Counted from the first letter of the stretch, positions 26,380 to 35,151 are shown. The stretch: DNA of 46,848 bases from Nitrospirota bacterium (GCA_016215155.1 JACRLQ010000005.1:1-46848); one strand, 5' to 3'. Made by a program: numbers and translations. Notes: generated by a model from the letters alone, not told the origin.

Positions 26380-27447
26380 ATGGACGAATTCAGAATAGAC
26401 AGCCATAAGCTTGTGTTTCACCCGGACGCGGTGTCCCGGTGGATGTCCGGTGAAGAGATTTACCCGATCTATCTTGAGATCTCGCCCTCGGGCGCATGTA
26501 ACCACCGCTGCACTTTCTGCGCGCTCGACTATATGGAATACAAGCCCAGGTTTCTGGATACCTCAGTGCTTAAAGAGAGACTTTCGGAGATGGGAGGCCT
26601 CGGCATAAAGAGCGTCATGTACGGCGGCGAGGGCGAGCCTTTTTTACATAAGGACATCGGCGATATCATAGTCCACACAAAGAAGTCGGGCATTGATGTC
26701 GGAATAACGACAAACGGCGTGCTCCTGAGCGAAAAGTTGGCCCGGACGATCCTGCCGAGCGTCACCTGGATAAAGGTCAGCATGAATGCCGGGACCCCCG
26801 AGACCTATGCTAAAGTCCACAGGACTGGCGTGGAAGACTTTAACAGGCTTGTGGGCAACCTGACTGAGGCCGTAAGGATCAACGAAGAGACGGGCGCCGG
26901 CTGTACTCTTGGGGCGCAGGCCGTGCTGCTGCCTGAAAACGCGGAGACCATGGAGGCCCTGGCCGAGACCGTCAAGGGCATCGGCCTCAGGTATGTCGTG
27001 ATAAAGCCCTATTCCCAGCACCATAAAAGCCATACCCATGTTTACAGCGATGTCGACTACAGGTCGTTTAATTACCTGAAGGAAAAACTCTCTCGTTTTA
27101 ACGACGAGCGCTTCAGCGTGATATTCAGGGAACAGACGATGAAGAAGATCTTCAGGGGCAAAAGAGGTTATGAGCGCTGTTTAGCTCTGCCTTTTTGGTC
27201 CTACATAGATTCCGGAGGCAATGTGGTGGGCTGCAGCGCCTACCTGGGAGACGAAGAGTTTCGTTACGGCAATATCCATGAGAACACCTTTAAGGAGATA
27301 TGGCTCGGGGAACGCCGCAGGCAGTGCATGAAGAGGGTGGCCACTGAGCTCGACCCCGAGGGCTGCAGGATGAACTGCAGAATGGACGAGATCAACTTGT
27401 ACCTCTGGGAACTCACCCATCCGTCGGGGCACGTAAATTTCATATGA
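26380..27447 (+). CDS. Radical SAM/SPASM protein, copy 1
   Basis: Predicted 355 residues; the start at 26380 is preferred because GGAAGGTGACT precedes it and the N-terminus (MDEFRIDSHKLVFHPDAVSR) aligns with the paralogue at 30182. Cluster motif: ACNHRCTFCALDYM (CxxxCxxC). Core features: YGGEGEPFLHKDIG, TTNGVLLSEKLA, KVSMNAGTPETYAKVHRTG. The C-terminus has SPASM-type cysteines (ERCLALPFW, VVGCSAYLGDEEFRYGNI, EGCRMNCRMDEIN). Probably tailors a sugar or a small precursor. Overlaps the TPP enzyme gene downstream (ATGA), so its product may act in the same pathway. Confidence 0.85.
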   Translation: MDEFRIDSHKLVFHPDAVSRWMSGEEIYPIYLEISPSGACNHRCTFCALDYMEYKPRFLDTSVLKERLSEMGGLGIKSVMYGGEGEPFLHKDIGDIIVHTKKSGIDVGITTNGVLLSEKLARTILPSVTWIKVSMNAGTPETYAKVHRTGVEDFNRLVGNLTEAVRINEETGAGCTLGAQAVLLPENAETMEALAETVKGIGLRYVVIKPYSQHHKSHTHVYSDVDYRSFNYLKEKLSRFNDERFSVIFREQTMKKIFRGKRGYERCLALPFWSYIDSGGNVVGCSAYLGDEEFRYGNIHENTFKEIWLGERRRQCMKRVATELDPEGCRMNCRMDEINLYLWELTHPSGHVNFI

Positions 27448-28427
27448 TCAATACCGGAGATACAGCAATAGCGCCCGCGACCCTGAGAGGCCTTTATGAG
27501 GTCATGCTCAGGATCAGGATGTTCGAGGACCGTACCGCTGCCCTTTATTCCGAGCAGCTGATGAAGTGTCCCGTGCACCTCTGCATCGGACAGGAGGCGA
27601 TCGCGGCCGGGGTCTGCGCCCATCTTAATAAGGAAGACTATATATTCAGCACTCACCGGTCCCACGGTCATTGCATCGCCAAGGGCATGGAGCTGAAACC
27701 GATAGCGGCCGAATTGTACGGCAGGTCGACCGGCTGCGCGGGAGGCCGCGGCGGCTCGATGCACCTGGTGGCCCCTGAAATCGGGGTCCCCGGCACCACA
27801 GCGATTGTAGGCGGCTGCATTCCCCTGGCGGCGGGAGCCGCTCTTTCGTCGAAGATGAAGAAAAACGGAAGGATCTCCGTCGCTTTTTTCGGCGACGGCG
27901 CGGCGGATGAGGGCGCGTTCCACGAAAGCCTGAACTACGCCTCGCTTAAAAAACTGCCGGTCATCTTTGTCTGCGAAAACAACAATTACGCGACCAATTC
28001 TCCCCAGAAGGCGAGGCAGCCTGATGTGCGCATCGCGGACAGGGCGGCGGGTTACGGCATGCCCGGCATATGGGCCGACGGCAATAATGTAGTCGAAGTG
28101 TACAAGGCCTCGGAAAAAGCGGTTGCGCTGGCCCGTGAAGGCAATGGGCCGACACTGCTTGAGTTCAGGACTTACCGCTGGAAGGCCCATGTCGGTCCCA
28201 ACCCTGATATCGAGTCCGGATGCAGGCCCGCTGACGAGTATGAACAGTGGCTCAAGAGGTGCCCCGTGGACATGTTCGGCAGTTATCTCACTGATAATGG
28301 TATCATGTCGGAGGCCGAAATTGACGCGATGGCGGCGGCCGTTGAAAAGGAGATTGACGAGGCGATCGAATTCGGGAAATCCGGTCCCGAGCCGCCTGCG
28401 TCTGAACTATATGATTATGTGTATTGA
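27444..28427 (+). CDS. TPP-dependent dehydrogenase E1 component, alpha subunit (AcoA/PdhA-like)
   Basis: Predicted 327 residues, standard size. Motifs: RMFEDRTAALYSEQLMKCPV, CIGQEAIAAGVCAHL, STHRSHGHCIAKGM, GCAGGRGGSMHLVAPEIGVP, and the TPP motif GDGAADEGAFHESLNYASLK, ending with CENNNYA. In classical complexes it pairs with E1 beta and with E2/E3, which are absent here. In glycan clusters such stand-alone E1 pairs may use the TPP for decarboxylation or two-carbon transfer; that is inference. Starts on the ATGA of the radical SAM gene. Confidence 0.9.
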   Translation: MINTGDTAIAPATLRGLYEVMLRIRMFEDRTAALYSEQLMKCPVHLCIGQEAIAAGVCAHLNKEDYIFSTHRSHGHCIAKGMELKPIAAELYGRSTGCAGGRGGSMHLVAPEIGVPGTTAIVGGCIPLAAGAALSSKMKKNGRISVAFFGDGAADEGAFHESLNYASLKKLPVIFVCENNNYATNSPQKARQPDVRIADRAAGYGMPGIWADGNNVVEVYKASEKAVALAREGNGPTLLEFRTYRWKAHVGPNPDIESGCRPADEYEQWLKRCPVDMFGSYLTDNGIMSEAEIDAMAAAVEKEIDEAIEFGKSGPEPPASELYDYVY

Positions 28428-28442
28428 GGACGGCGTTTAGAC

Positions 28443-29427
28443 ATGCCCTGGACGAAACTCCAGGCCGATGATTCCCGAAGCCATGTCGTCTTTGACAGTC
28501 AGGTCAGGGCGGGGCGCGAGATATCCTACCGCGACGCGATCAGGGAAGGGCTTTCGCAGGCGCTTGAGACCGACGGGTCCGTCTTTCTTATCGGCGAGGG
28601 TATCGACGACCCCGGCGGGGTATTCGGCACGACCGTAGGCCTGAAGGAAAAATTCGGGGCCGACCGGGTGCTCGACAGTCCGATCGCCGAAAACGGCATG
28701 ACGGGCGTCGCCATAGGCGCGGCCATGACAGGCATGAGACCGGTCTTTATCCATATGCGCGTGGACTTTCTCCCGATGTGCATGGACCAGATAATAAACC
28801 ATGCCGCGAAGTGGAGTTATATGACGGGCGGAAAGGTGAAGGTGCCGCTTACGATCCGGGCCATTATCGGAAGAGGGTGGGGTTCGGCGGCCCAGCATTC
28901 CCAGAGCCTGCAGGCCCTTTTCGCCCACATCCCGGGATTAAGGGTGCTTATGCCTGCCTCTCCTTACGATGCCAAGGGGCGGCGGCTGGGAAGCATCGCC
29001 GGCAACTCCCCCACCGTCATTATCGAACACCGGTGGCTCTATGACCAGAAAGAGGTCGTCCCGGAGCGGCCGTATGTCATCCATCCGGGCATCGGACTGG
29101 TAAGAAGGCAGGGGAGGGACGTTACGATCGCGGCGGCATCGTATATGGTCTATGAATCTCTCCGCGCGGCGGACGAACTTGCCAAAGACGGCATCAAGGC
29201 CGAGGTGATCGACCTGAGGTCCATTCTGCCCCTCGACGAGGACCTGATAATAGAGTCTGTAAAGAAAACGGGGAGGCTTGTAGTGGCCGACACAGGCTGG
29301 AGGCATTGCGGCATCTCGGCCGAGGGTATGCCTTCCGTTTGTGCCCGCGCCGGCGTGTCACTCCCTGGAGAAGGCCTATTATCCGACTCACACGGACATC
29401 CTCGACGCGGTCAGGGGCATTTTATGA
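28443..29427 (+). pseudogene. TPP-dependent dehydrogenase E1 component, beta subunit, with C-terminal deletion/frameshift
   Basis: The main frame runs from 28443 with EISYRDAIREGLSQALETDG, EGIDDPGGVFGTTVGLKEKF, SPIAENGMTGVAIGAAM, MRPVFIHMRVDFLPMCMDQI, TIRAIIGRGWGSAAQHSQSL and VADTGWRHCGISAEG, all typical of AcoB/PdhB. From about 29325 the expected C-terminus continues in another frame: RVCLPFVPAPACHSLEKAYY, THTDILDAVRGIL and stop at 29425-29427. About 18-20 codons expected between SAE and RVCLP are missing. In the main frame translation instead runs on into the next gene, giving a false fusion. Real decay and assembly error are both possible. Confidence 0.75.
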
Positions 29428-30185
29428 ACACCTATAAAATCAGCGCGATAATGCCCTCGCTCAATGAGGCGAAGAACATCGAAAACGCCGTCAACAACGT
29501 CATCGACAGCTTCCGTGCGTTCGGCGTAAACGGGGAGATCGTGATAGTAAACGACGGAAGCAGCGACGACACGGGGAAGATAGCCGACGGGCTCAGTCAG
29601 AAATATCCGTTTATAAAGGTCATCCACCACGAAAGACCGCAGGGCATAGGCGCCTCCTTCCTCGATGGCGTCTGGAAGTCCGGCGGAGAGACCGTGACGA
29701 TGATCCCGGGAGACGGTGAAAACGACGCGCTCGAAACGATCAGATACCTCCCGCTGATGGACCACGTCGATATTCTGGTGCCCTTTGTTTATAATAAAAA
29801 CGTGAGGACGAAACAAAGAAGGTTCCTGTCAGTAGTCTATCGCGGCATAATCAACCTGGCATTCGGACTGACCCTGAACTACATGAACGGGACGGTAATC
29901 TACCGCAAGGCGATCCTGAGGGGACAGGTCTTCAGGTCCAAGGGGTTTTTCTATCAAACAGAGCTTCTTATCAAGACTATCAGAAGCGGGTATCTCTTCG
30001 CCGAAGTGCCCTACGCGCTCAGACAGAGGGCCGGGGGTGTTTCCAAGGCCACTACCCTCAGGTCGCTCGTGAAAGTCGCGTCAAACTTCATCTCGATCCT
30101 GATGGATGTATATGTCCGCGACAAGGGAAACAAAGAGATATCGCCTGATTCCGTGACCGCGCTCAGGTGGAATGAGATAAAATGA
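29424..30185 (+). CDS. GT2 glycosyltransferase (DPM1-like)
   Basis: Predicted 253 residues, starting at the ATG that overlaps the true E1 beta stop (TGA). Motifs: KISAIMPSLNEAKNIENAVN, IVNDGSSDDTGKIADGL, HERPQGIGASFLDGVWKSGG, MIPGDGENDALETI, then FFYQTELLIKTIRSGY and PYALRQRAGGVSKATTLRSL, the polyprenyl-phosphate mannosyltransferase type. It probably transfers a sugar to a lipid carrier at the cytoplasmic face. No C-terminal membrane helices are evident. Ends overlapping the second radical SAM gene. Confidence 0.85.
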   Translation: MNTYKISAIMPSLNEAKNIENAVNNVIDSFRAFGVNGEIVIVNDGSSDDTGKIADGLSQKYPFIKVIHHERPQGIGASFLDGVWKSGGETVTMIPGDGENDALETIRYLPLMDHVDILVPFVYNKNVRTKQRRFLSVVYRGIINLAFGLTLNYMNGTVIYRKAILRGQVFRSKGFFYQTELLIKTIRSGYLFAEVPYALRQRAGGVSKATTLRSLVKVASNFISILMDVYVRDKGNKEISPDSVTALRWNEIK

Positions 30186-31303
30186 CCGTGACCCCCGCGC
30201 AGGACAGGATAATACTCGACGGACATAAGCTTCAATGGCACAAAGAGCGTGTTGAGGCCTGGCTCCGGGGTGAGCGGATAGCCCCCATAACCATAGACTG
30301 CTCGCTCACCAGGGCCTGCGGATATAAGTGCGTCTATTGCTACGGCCAGCTCCAGGCGAACGATGAAAAACGCATGACCAAAGAGGTCATATTCCGGTTT
30401 CTGGATGACGCCGCCGAGATAGGGGTCAAGGCGATCAGTTTTGTGAGCGACGGAGAGAGCACCTGTTCTCCTCATCTCTACGATGCGGTCCTCCGCGGCA
30501 GATCAAACGGGCTCGACATGGCCCTCGGCACGAACGGGTTTCTGCTTAAGGACGAGCGGCTCGATGAGATACTGCCTGCGCTCACCTATCTGAGATTCAA
30601 CATTTCCGCCGCCGAGCCTTCGAGATATGCCGGGATACACGGATGTCCGGAGTCGGCCTACCATAAGGTGCTGGGAACGATCAGGAAGGCGGTAGAGCTC
30701 AAAAAGTCCCGGGGGCATGAAGTCACGATCGGACTCCAGATGGTGCTTCTGCCGGAGTTCGCGGACCAGATCCTCCCGCTTTCTAAACTGGGCAAAGAGC
30801 TCGGGGTGGATTACCTCGTCATCAAGCATTGCAGCGACGACGAAAACTCAAGCCTGGGGGTCGACTATTCAAAATATAATGACATGGTCGATCTCCTCAA
30901 AGAGGCGGAGACGTATTCCGACGCCGATTATCTCGTAAGGGCTAAGTGGTCCAAGATATTAAGCGGGGGCGCCCGCTGTTATACACAATGTTTCGGCCCT
31001 CCTTTTATCATGCAGCTTTCAGGCTCCGGTCTGGTCGCCCCCTGCGGGATGCTGTTTAATACAAAATACAGCAAATACCATATCGGCAACATCGCCGATA
31101 CCTCGTTCAAAGAGCTCTGGAAAGGGGAGAGATACTGGGAGGTCATAAACCTTATCGCATCAGAAAAATTCAACGCAAAGAACATGTGCGGCTCGCTCTG
31201 CCTTCAGCATAAGGTAAATGAATTTTTGTGGGAGCTGAAGCACGGCAGGGTAACTCTTGAGGCGCCTCAGGGGCTGCCGCCGATGCACTGCAATTTTATA
31301 TAG
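30182..31303 (+). CDS. Radical SAM/SPASM protein, copy 2
   Basis: Predicted 373 residues. It is a paralogue of the gene at 26380: shared LDGHKLQWHKERVEAWLRGE versus SHKLVFHPDAV pattern, cluster motif TRACGYKCVYCYGQLQ, LGTNGFLLKDERLDEILPA, and the C-terminal SPASM-type CYTQCFGPPFIMQLSGSGLV, APCGMLFNT, YHIGNIADTSFKELWKGER and NMCGSLCLQHKVNEFLWELK. Two related radical SAM enzymes around a TPP E1 pair imply successive tailoring steps. The start overlaps the GT2 stop (ATGA) and the next gene begins immediately after its stop. Confidence 0.85.
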   Translation: MTVTPAQDRIILDGHKLQWHKERVEAWLRGERIAPITIDCSLTRACGYKCVYCYGQLQANDEKRMTKEVIFRFLDDAAEIGVKAISFVSDGESTCSPHLYDAVLRGRSNGLDMALGTNGFLLKDERLDEILPALTYLRFNISAAEPSRYAGIHGCPESAYHKVLGTIRKAVELKKSRGHEVTIGLQMVLLPEFADQILPLSKLGKELGVDYLVIKHCSDDENSSLGVDYSKYNDMVDLLKEAETYSDADYLVRAKWSKILSGGARCYTQCFGPPFIMQLSGSGLVAPCGMLFNTKYSKYHIGNIADTSFKELWKGERYWEVINLIASEKFNAKNMCGSLCLQHKVNEFLWELKHGRVTLEAPQGLPPMHCNFI

Positions 31304-33157
31304 ATGGGTATGGAGATCACGTCAACTCCCGGCGCTATAGCGTCCAGGTTCCGGAAAATAAACCCCTGGCATATCGCTCTGACCATATTCCTGGTGGTCC
31401 TGATGACCTTTCTCAGTGTAAGGGCGTCCGACAACTACCGCTGGTCCGACTGGGGGTTCGGGGACGCGCAGACGATGTTGTCCCTGAAACAGTGGGAAGA
31501 GGGCGGGTGGTTCGCGAATTATTTCCTCTTCGCCCCGCAGGGCTACGCCAAGGTCTGCAGCATATTCGATGATCCCCAGCTGAGGCACCACGCGCACGGC
31601 ACCTGTCCCGGCAGTTCTCCGAGGGTCGGGCCGCGGCTTTTGTACACGCACTATCCGGCGGGCTATCTCGTGCCGTACGCCTTTTTATTCAGGATCGGCA
31701 TCGACGGCCTTTTCGGGGTAAGGATGCTCTCGGTGCTTTTTTCGGTCGGCGCCCTTGTCCTGATGTATATGGTCTTTTCTAAGATCACGAATCCGGGCAT
31801 ATCTTTTTTTGCCGTCCTTTTTTACGGGCTTACGCCTACCTTCCTCGGGTATGCGGACACCCTTGCCAACCAGCCACTGGACGACCTTCTGAGGTTTGCG
31901 TTCATGCTCGCCGTCGTAATGTCCACCAGGGCCGGCTCAGATGAAAGGAGGAATATCTGGCTTATCGGCGCGTGGGTGGCGGAGTTTATGCTTTCCCTGT
32001 CGTCTTTTGACTCCGTATTTTTCATATATGTCTGGCTTATAGGCTGGGATATCATCGATAAAAAGGGGTTCAGGCTTAAACGTTACCTTTTATTCAGCCT
32101 GGCGCCCATTTCCGCCCATGGCATTCAGTTTATGCAGAACGTATGGTACCTTGGCTTTAGTGACGCGCTCATCGACATTAAAGACGCCTTTTTGCTGAAA
32201 AATGCCGCTGACCCGAATTATAATCTCGGCCAGGGCAGGATGACGGTCATTGCCGACACGATCGTGATCCTGTTTAACAATCTGTACAGCCCCGCCATGA
32301 TTTTGGCCGGTCTCGCCGGGCTGTATGTTATTTACGTGATACTGGTCAAAAAGAAGACCGACACGGACATGCCGTCCGCGCTTCTGCTGTTATTGCTTTT
32401 TGTCTGCGGCATGTCTTTCGTGATCATCCTGCCGCACGCGGCAAGGATGCCTTACGAATCACGCCAGATGATACCCTTTGCGGCGCTGCTTGTAGGCGGT
32501 TTTACGTATTCGTTCGCCAGGGAGTTCCGAAACAGTATACGGGTCGCTGCTGAGGGCGAGGCCCCGGCGCCGGACAGAGTGCGTAAAATCGTGAGGCCTT
32601 TGTACCTGCTCGTTTCGGCGGTGTTCATGATAGTCTTCTGGTACCGTTTTTCTCTCAATGAAAGGCAGCCGGTTTATTACATACCCGACGAGAAGACCGA
32701 TGCCGAGTTTGCGCTTGCCATCCAGAACAGCCAGAGGTTCGACCTTACGCGTTTTCGCTCTTTGAGGGCCGAGACCCTGCTTGCCGAACAGCTTGCGAAG
32801 GTCAGGACGTCCTATGAGCCTGTTTTCTTCAGTGTCGATGCGTTCCAGCTTTTCTGGGACCCCAAATATGTGCCGGGGTATCCTCAGATCATGCCGATAA
32901 CGGAATATTACACCGGAAGCCGGCCGGTGCTCTGTTTTGATGCCTCCGACGGACTGGCCAAAGACCTGGCCTATATGATCGAGAAGACCCCGGCCAGATT
33001 TTCACCGGTCGTGATCTCGAATGATATCGAGAAATTGAAACGGATAGTCGAGAGTCTGGCGTCGGGCGGATATCTTACCTCGATGCCTCCAATGCCCTTC
33101 AATATTATGGGTACGTCCGTCCTGGACCTTTCGAATTTTATAGCCTGGCGGAGATAA
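31304..33157 (+). CDS. GT-C-type polytopic membrane protein
   Basis: Predicted 617 residues with roughly 10 hydrophobic segments. After helix 1 the outer loop has an acidic motif (YRWSDWGFGDAQTMLSLKQW), and later RLLYTHYPAGYLVPYAFLFR, GYADTLANQPLDDLLRFAF and LSSFDSVFFIYVWLIGWD. This order is seen in GT-C (GT39/GT83-like) glycosyltransferases that use polyprenyl-phosphate sugars. The C-terminal about 150 residues are a soluble periplasmic domain. It follows the second radical SAM gene with no gap and is the last gene of the glycan region. Confidence 0.72.
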   Translation: MGMEITSTPGAIASRFRKINPWHIALTIFLVVLMTFLSVRASDNYRWSDWGFGDAQTMLSLKQWEEGGWFANYFLFAPQGYAKVCSIFDDPQLRHHAHGTCPGSSPRVGPRLLYTHYPAGYLVPYAFLFRIGIDGLFGVRMLSVLFSVGALVLMYMVFSKITNPGISFFAVLFYGLTPTFLGYADTLANQPLDDLLRFAFMLAVVMSTRAGSDERRNIWLIGAWVAEFMLSLSSFDSVFFIYVWLIGWDIIDKKGFRLKRYLLFSLAPISAHGIQFMQNVWYLGFSDALIDIKDAFLLKNAADPNYNLGQGRMTVIADTIVILFNNLYSPAMILAGLAGLYVIYVILVKKKTDTDMPSALLLLLLFVCGMSFVIILPHAARMPYESRQMIPFAALLVGGFTYSFAREFRNSIRVAAEGEAPAPDRVRKIVRPLYLLVSAVFMIVFWYRFSLNERQPVYYIPDEKTDAEFALAIQNSQRFDLTRFRSLRAETLLAEQLAKVRTSYEPVFFSVDAFQLFWDPKYVPGYPQIMPITEYYTGSRPVLCFDASDGLAKDLAYMIEKTPARFSPVVISNDIEKLKRIVESLASGGYLTSMPPMPFNIMGTSVLDLSNFIAWRR

Positions 33158-33184
33158 CCAGTAATTGGACTGGCCAAGAGTGGT

Positions 33185-33270
<86 letters not shown>

Positions 33271-33272
33271 TA

Positions 33273-33506
33273 TTAAAGAGATTTTAAATACTCTCTGCCG
33301 ATTCCTGATTTTAAATATTTTTCTCTTATTCTTGCTTCGTTTCTCGTATCGTAGTTTTCTATCAGGATAATTCTAAATGGCGCATACGAACGAGTTGTTT
33401 TTTCTTTCTTATTATTATGTTCTGCTATTCTTCTTTCCGTATTATTAGTTAGACCCACATACATATAGTTTTTTAACAGGCTTTTAATTGCATAAATATA
33501 ATACAT
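33273..33506 (-). CDS. GIY-YIG nuclease-superfamily small protein
   Basis: Predicted 77 residues. The N-terminus MYYIYAIKSLLKNYMYVGLT gives the Y-x-Y / Y-V-G form of the GIY-YIG motif, then NNTERRIAEHNNKK with the conserved arginine and YAPFRIILIENY, REKYLKSGIGREYLKS of the UPF0213/UvrC-like single-domain group. The coding sequence is AT-rich and unlike the GC-richer neighbours, suggesting recent acquisition. It lies exactly between two copies of the tRNA-Leu 5' end. Such small orphan genes are often found next to tRNA or rRNA genes; their role is not established. Confidence 0.85.
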   Translation of the reverse strand: MYYIYAIKSLLKNYMYVGLTNNTERRIAEHNNKKEKTTRSYAPFRIILIENYDTRNEARIREKYLKSGIGREYLKSL

Positions 33507-33520
33507 TTAACTCCAATTTG

Positions 33521-33570
33521 AGCGCGCCTGCCTGCCGGCAGGCAGGTCTGCCAATTCCGCCACTCTCGCA
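33521..33570 (-). repeat. Direct-repeat copy 2: tRNA-Leu 5' fragment split by a 20-bp palindrome
   Basis: AGCGCG (33521-33526) and 33547-33570 together equal the 30-base 5' end of the tRNA-Leu gene at 33241-33270. Between them sits CCTGCCTGCCGGCAGGCAGG (33527-33546), a perfect 20-bp palindrome. No anticodon or 3' half of a tRNA follows, so it is a fragment, not a second tRNA gene. Confidence 0.85.
33527..33546. repeat. Perfect 20-bp palindrome inserted in the tRNA fragment
   Basis: CCTGCCTGCCGGCAGGCAGG is its own reverse complement. The insertion point is defined by comparison with the intact copy, where AGCGCG and TCTGCC are adjacent. Palindromes of this composition occur as dispersed insertions in many environmental genomes, where they show up as ACRQAG-type peptides when translated. 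Confidence 0.8.
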
Positions 33571-33911
33571 ATCATTGATTTTAAAGGATTATCTTCCTTC
33601 CGGTCAAACCTTGAAAGCTATTTTCCGCCAAAGTCTAACGGTCAGGATGTTTTCAGCTTTTCGGACCTGCCCCCTGCTTGCTTCCAAGAAGATATCCATG
33701 ATCTTCCGCGGTGAGATTCCATTACTGCTTTTCCTGCAATAACAGAATACGCAAATTATACCGGTACGGTATAATATAGTCCACGGCGGTGTTATTCGGG
33801 ACCGGTTTGTCGGAAACGGGACATTAGTTCGAGTTATCTGCGGCTATGCAGGACGTAACATTAAAAGTAAAAATAAATGGGAGAATGTTGGGTTCACCGG
33901 AGGACTGAAAT
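33571..33911. other. Gene-poor stretch with a 21-bp palindrome
   Basis: About 340 bases with no supportable gene. I see one palindrome, ATTATACCG-GTA-CGGTATAAT at 33755-33775, which contains a TATAAT on each strand and could be an operator or a divergent promoter core. No further RNA gene or terminator recognised. Confidence 0.5.
33755..33775. promoter_or_regulatory. 21-bp perfect inverted repeat with a -10-like TATAAT in each arm
   Basis: Nine-base arms (ATTATACCG / CGGTATAAT) surround GTA. Each arm contains TATAAT on one strand. It lies 136 bases before the small membrane-protein gene at 33912. No clear -35 box is paired with either TATAAT, so promoter activity is uncertain; an operator is equally likely. 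Confidence 0.4.
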
Positions 33912-34067
33912 ATGGCAATGAAGCTGATAGCTGTTGCAAACGTCATGATGATCCAGTATTTGATTACATCATACTACAATGTGCCTTATAAGTGGGCGTG
34001 GCTGGTGGTGACTGCAATCATCCTTCCCGCAATCCTGTTGTGGCGTTCGATGCCGCCCAATAAATGA
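33912..34067 (+). CDS. Small membrane protein (51 residues)
   Basis: Predicted MAMKLIAVANVMMIQYLITS followed by a second hydrophobic stretch (YKWAWLVVTAIILPAILLW) and RSMPPNK. The ATG is preceded by GGAGG at 33899-33903 with an eight-base spacer, which supports translation. One or two membrane segments. No family recognised. It is flanked by long untranslated stretches and has no partner on the same strand. Confidence 0.55.
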   Translation: MAMKLIAVANVMMIQYLITSYYNVPYKWAWLVVTAIILPAILLWRSMPPNK

Positions 34068-34183
34068 AATCGTAAGACAGGGAAAGTGCCACCTCTCAAA
34101 ATTCAATGATGAAACAGACGAAGCCCTTCCAGAGCAGGACGGGACTCGGACCAGCACCTCGATGCTCTATATCGGTCAACGAC

Positions 34184-35035
34184 TTAGGGCAGGGTGATAT
34201 CCGTTAATTTAAAGCCGGTCTTCATCAGCGACTTGGGGGTCATCATAAAGATCCTCAGCCGGGCATCCGGGGGCATAGGCTTATCGAATTCGTAAACCCT
34301 GATATCTCCGGTTTTCATTGTAGAGAAGCTCTTTATCGCACCGCCGCCGGCATCCAGAAATTCAAGTTCGATCACCTTCGAGTCGGGGTCGGCAATGTTC
34401 AGGATGACGCTGTTTTCACCGATCTCCATCATCCCCTCAAAAAGGGCCCCTAAGGCCTTGGCCATGGCCTCGCCAAGTTCCCTTATTATTTCCCCTTCCT
34501 TTGCCTTGACCTCTTTTTTCTGTTTTTCCTTGAAATCGTCGAACTGTTTTTTGGTCATTATAGCGATCTCAACGTGCGCGTTTTTCAGAGCGCTGTTTTC
34601 GACCGGTTTGCCGGCCATGGTCATGAACGCGGCTATTTCAGCTGTAGCATTGGGGTCTTTTTTTGGGGCGAAGATGACTATTTCCCCAGAAAGTTCGCTG
34701 ACTGAAGCCGCCTTTCTGGAGGGGTTTTTCAGTTTGATCTCTATCTCAGCCTGGCCCGAATTGTTCTCGTCAGGTTTTGTGAATTCGGTCCTCTTGTCCG
34801 AATCTTTTTTGAGGAGGTCCCGTCCGGTGTCGTCGATGGCTTTCGTGACGTTCATGCGGATGCCCCTGGCGTCGGCGATATTGTCACCCATGGCCTTTAA
34901 TTTAATTTCAAGCCCGGCGAAGAACTGGCCGGTGGTCCGCGAATCCCGAACTTCGCTGACTGATACCTTGACGTCTTCCGCGGAAACGGACGACGCGATA
35001 AGGGTAAGCATCACGCACAATATAAAATTTTTCAC
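34184..35035 (-). CDS. Exported protein of unknown function
   Basis: Predicted 283 residues from a GTG with GGAGG five bases upstream. A signal peptide is evident (MKNFILCVMLTLIASSVSAE). The mature part contains two beta-rich regions (VSVSEVRDSRTTGQFFAGLE; ENSVILNIADPDSKVIELEF) linked by a lysine/glutamate-rich helix (FDDFKEKQKKEVKAKEGEII). It resembles periplasmic proteins of unknown role; I do not recognise a family. Single gene, reading away from the BrnA/ORF6N remnants to its right. Confidence 0.7.
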   Translation of the reverse strand: MKNFILCVMLTLIASSVSAEDVKVSVSEVRDSRTTGQFFAGLEIKLKAMGDNIADARGIRMNVTKAIDDTGRDLLKKDSDKRTEFTKPDENNSGQAEIEIKLKNPSRKAASVSELSGEIVIFAPKKDPNATAEIAAFMTMAGKPVENSALKNAHVEIAIMTKKQFDDFKEKQKKEVKAKEGEIIRELGEAMAKALGALFEGMMEIGENSVILNIADPDSKVIELEFLDAGGGAIKSFSTMKTGDIRVYEFDKPMPPDARLRIFMMTPKSLMKTGFKLTDITLP

Positions 35036-35151
35036 GGTATCCTCCCGAATTATTCCTGAGTAAACTATATCACTTTTCGGGCTGATACGCCAGAGCCGGA
35101 TTTGCAGGCGTTACATCGCTCTTTCAGTTGATTTGAAAAAAACAGCCTATA

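Noticed and set aside
28443-30185. A 580-residue fusion of TPP enzyme E1 beta and a GT2 glycosyltransferase
   Set aside because: The missing C-terminus of E1 beta and its stop exist in another frame at the junction, and the GT2 gene has its own overlapping ATG, so a deletion/frameshift explains it.
33521-33570. A second tRNA-Leu gene
   Set aside because: Only the 5' third is present and it is interrupted; anticodon and T arms are absent.
33488-33742. Plus-strand frame containing an ACRQAG peptide
   Set aside because: The peptide is the translation of the 20-bp palindrome and the tRNA fragment, not a gene.
33969-34157. Minus-strand frame of 62 codons
   Set aside because: Antisense to the small membrane protein gene, which has a good ribosome-binding site; no family features.
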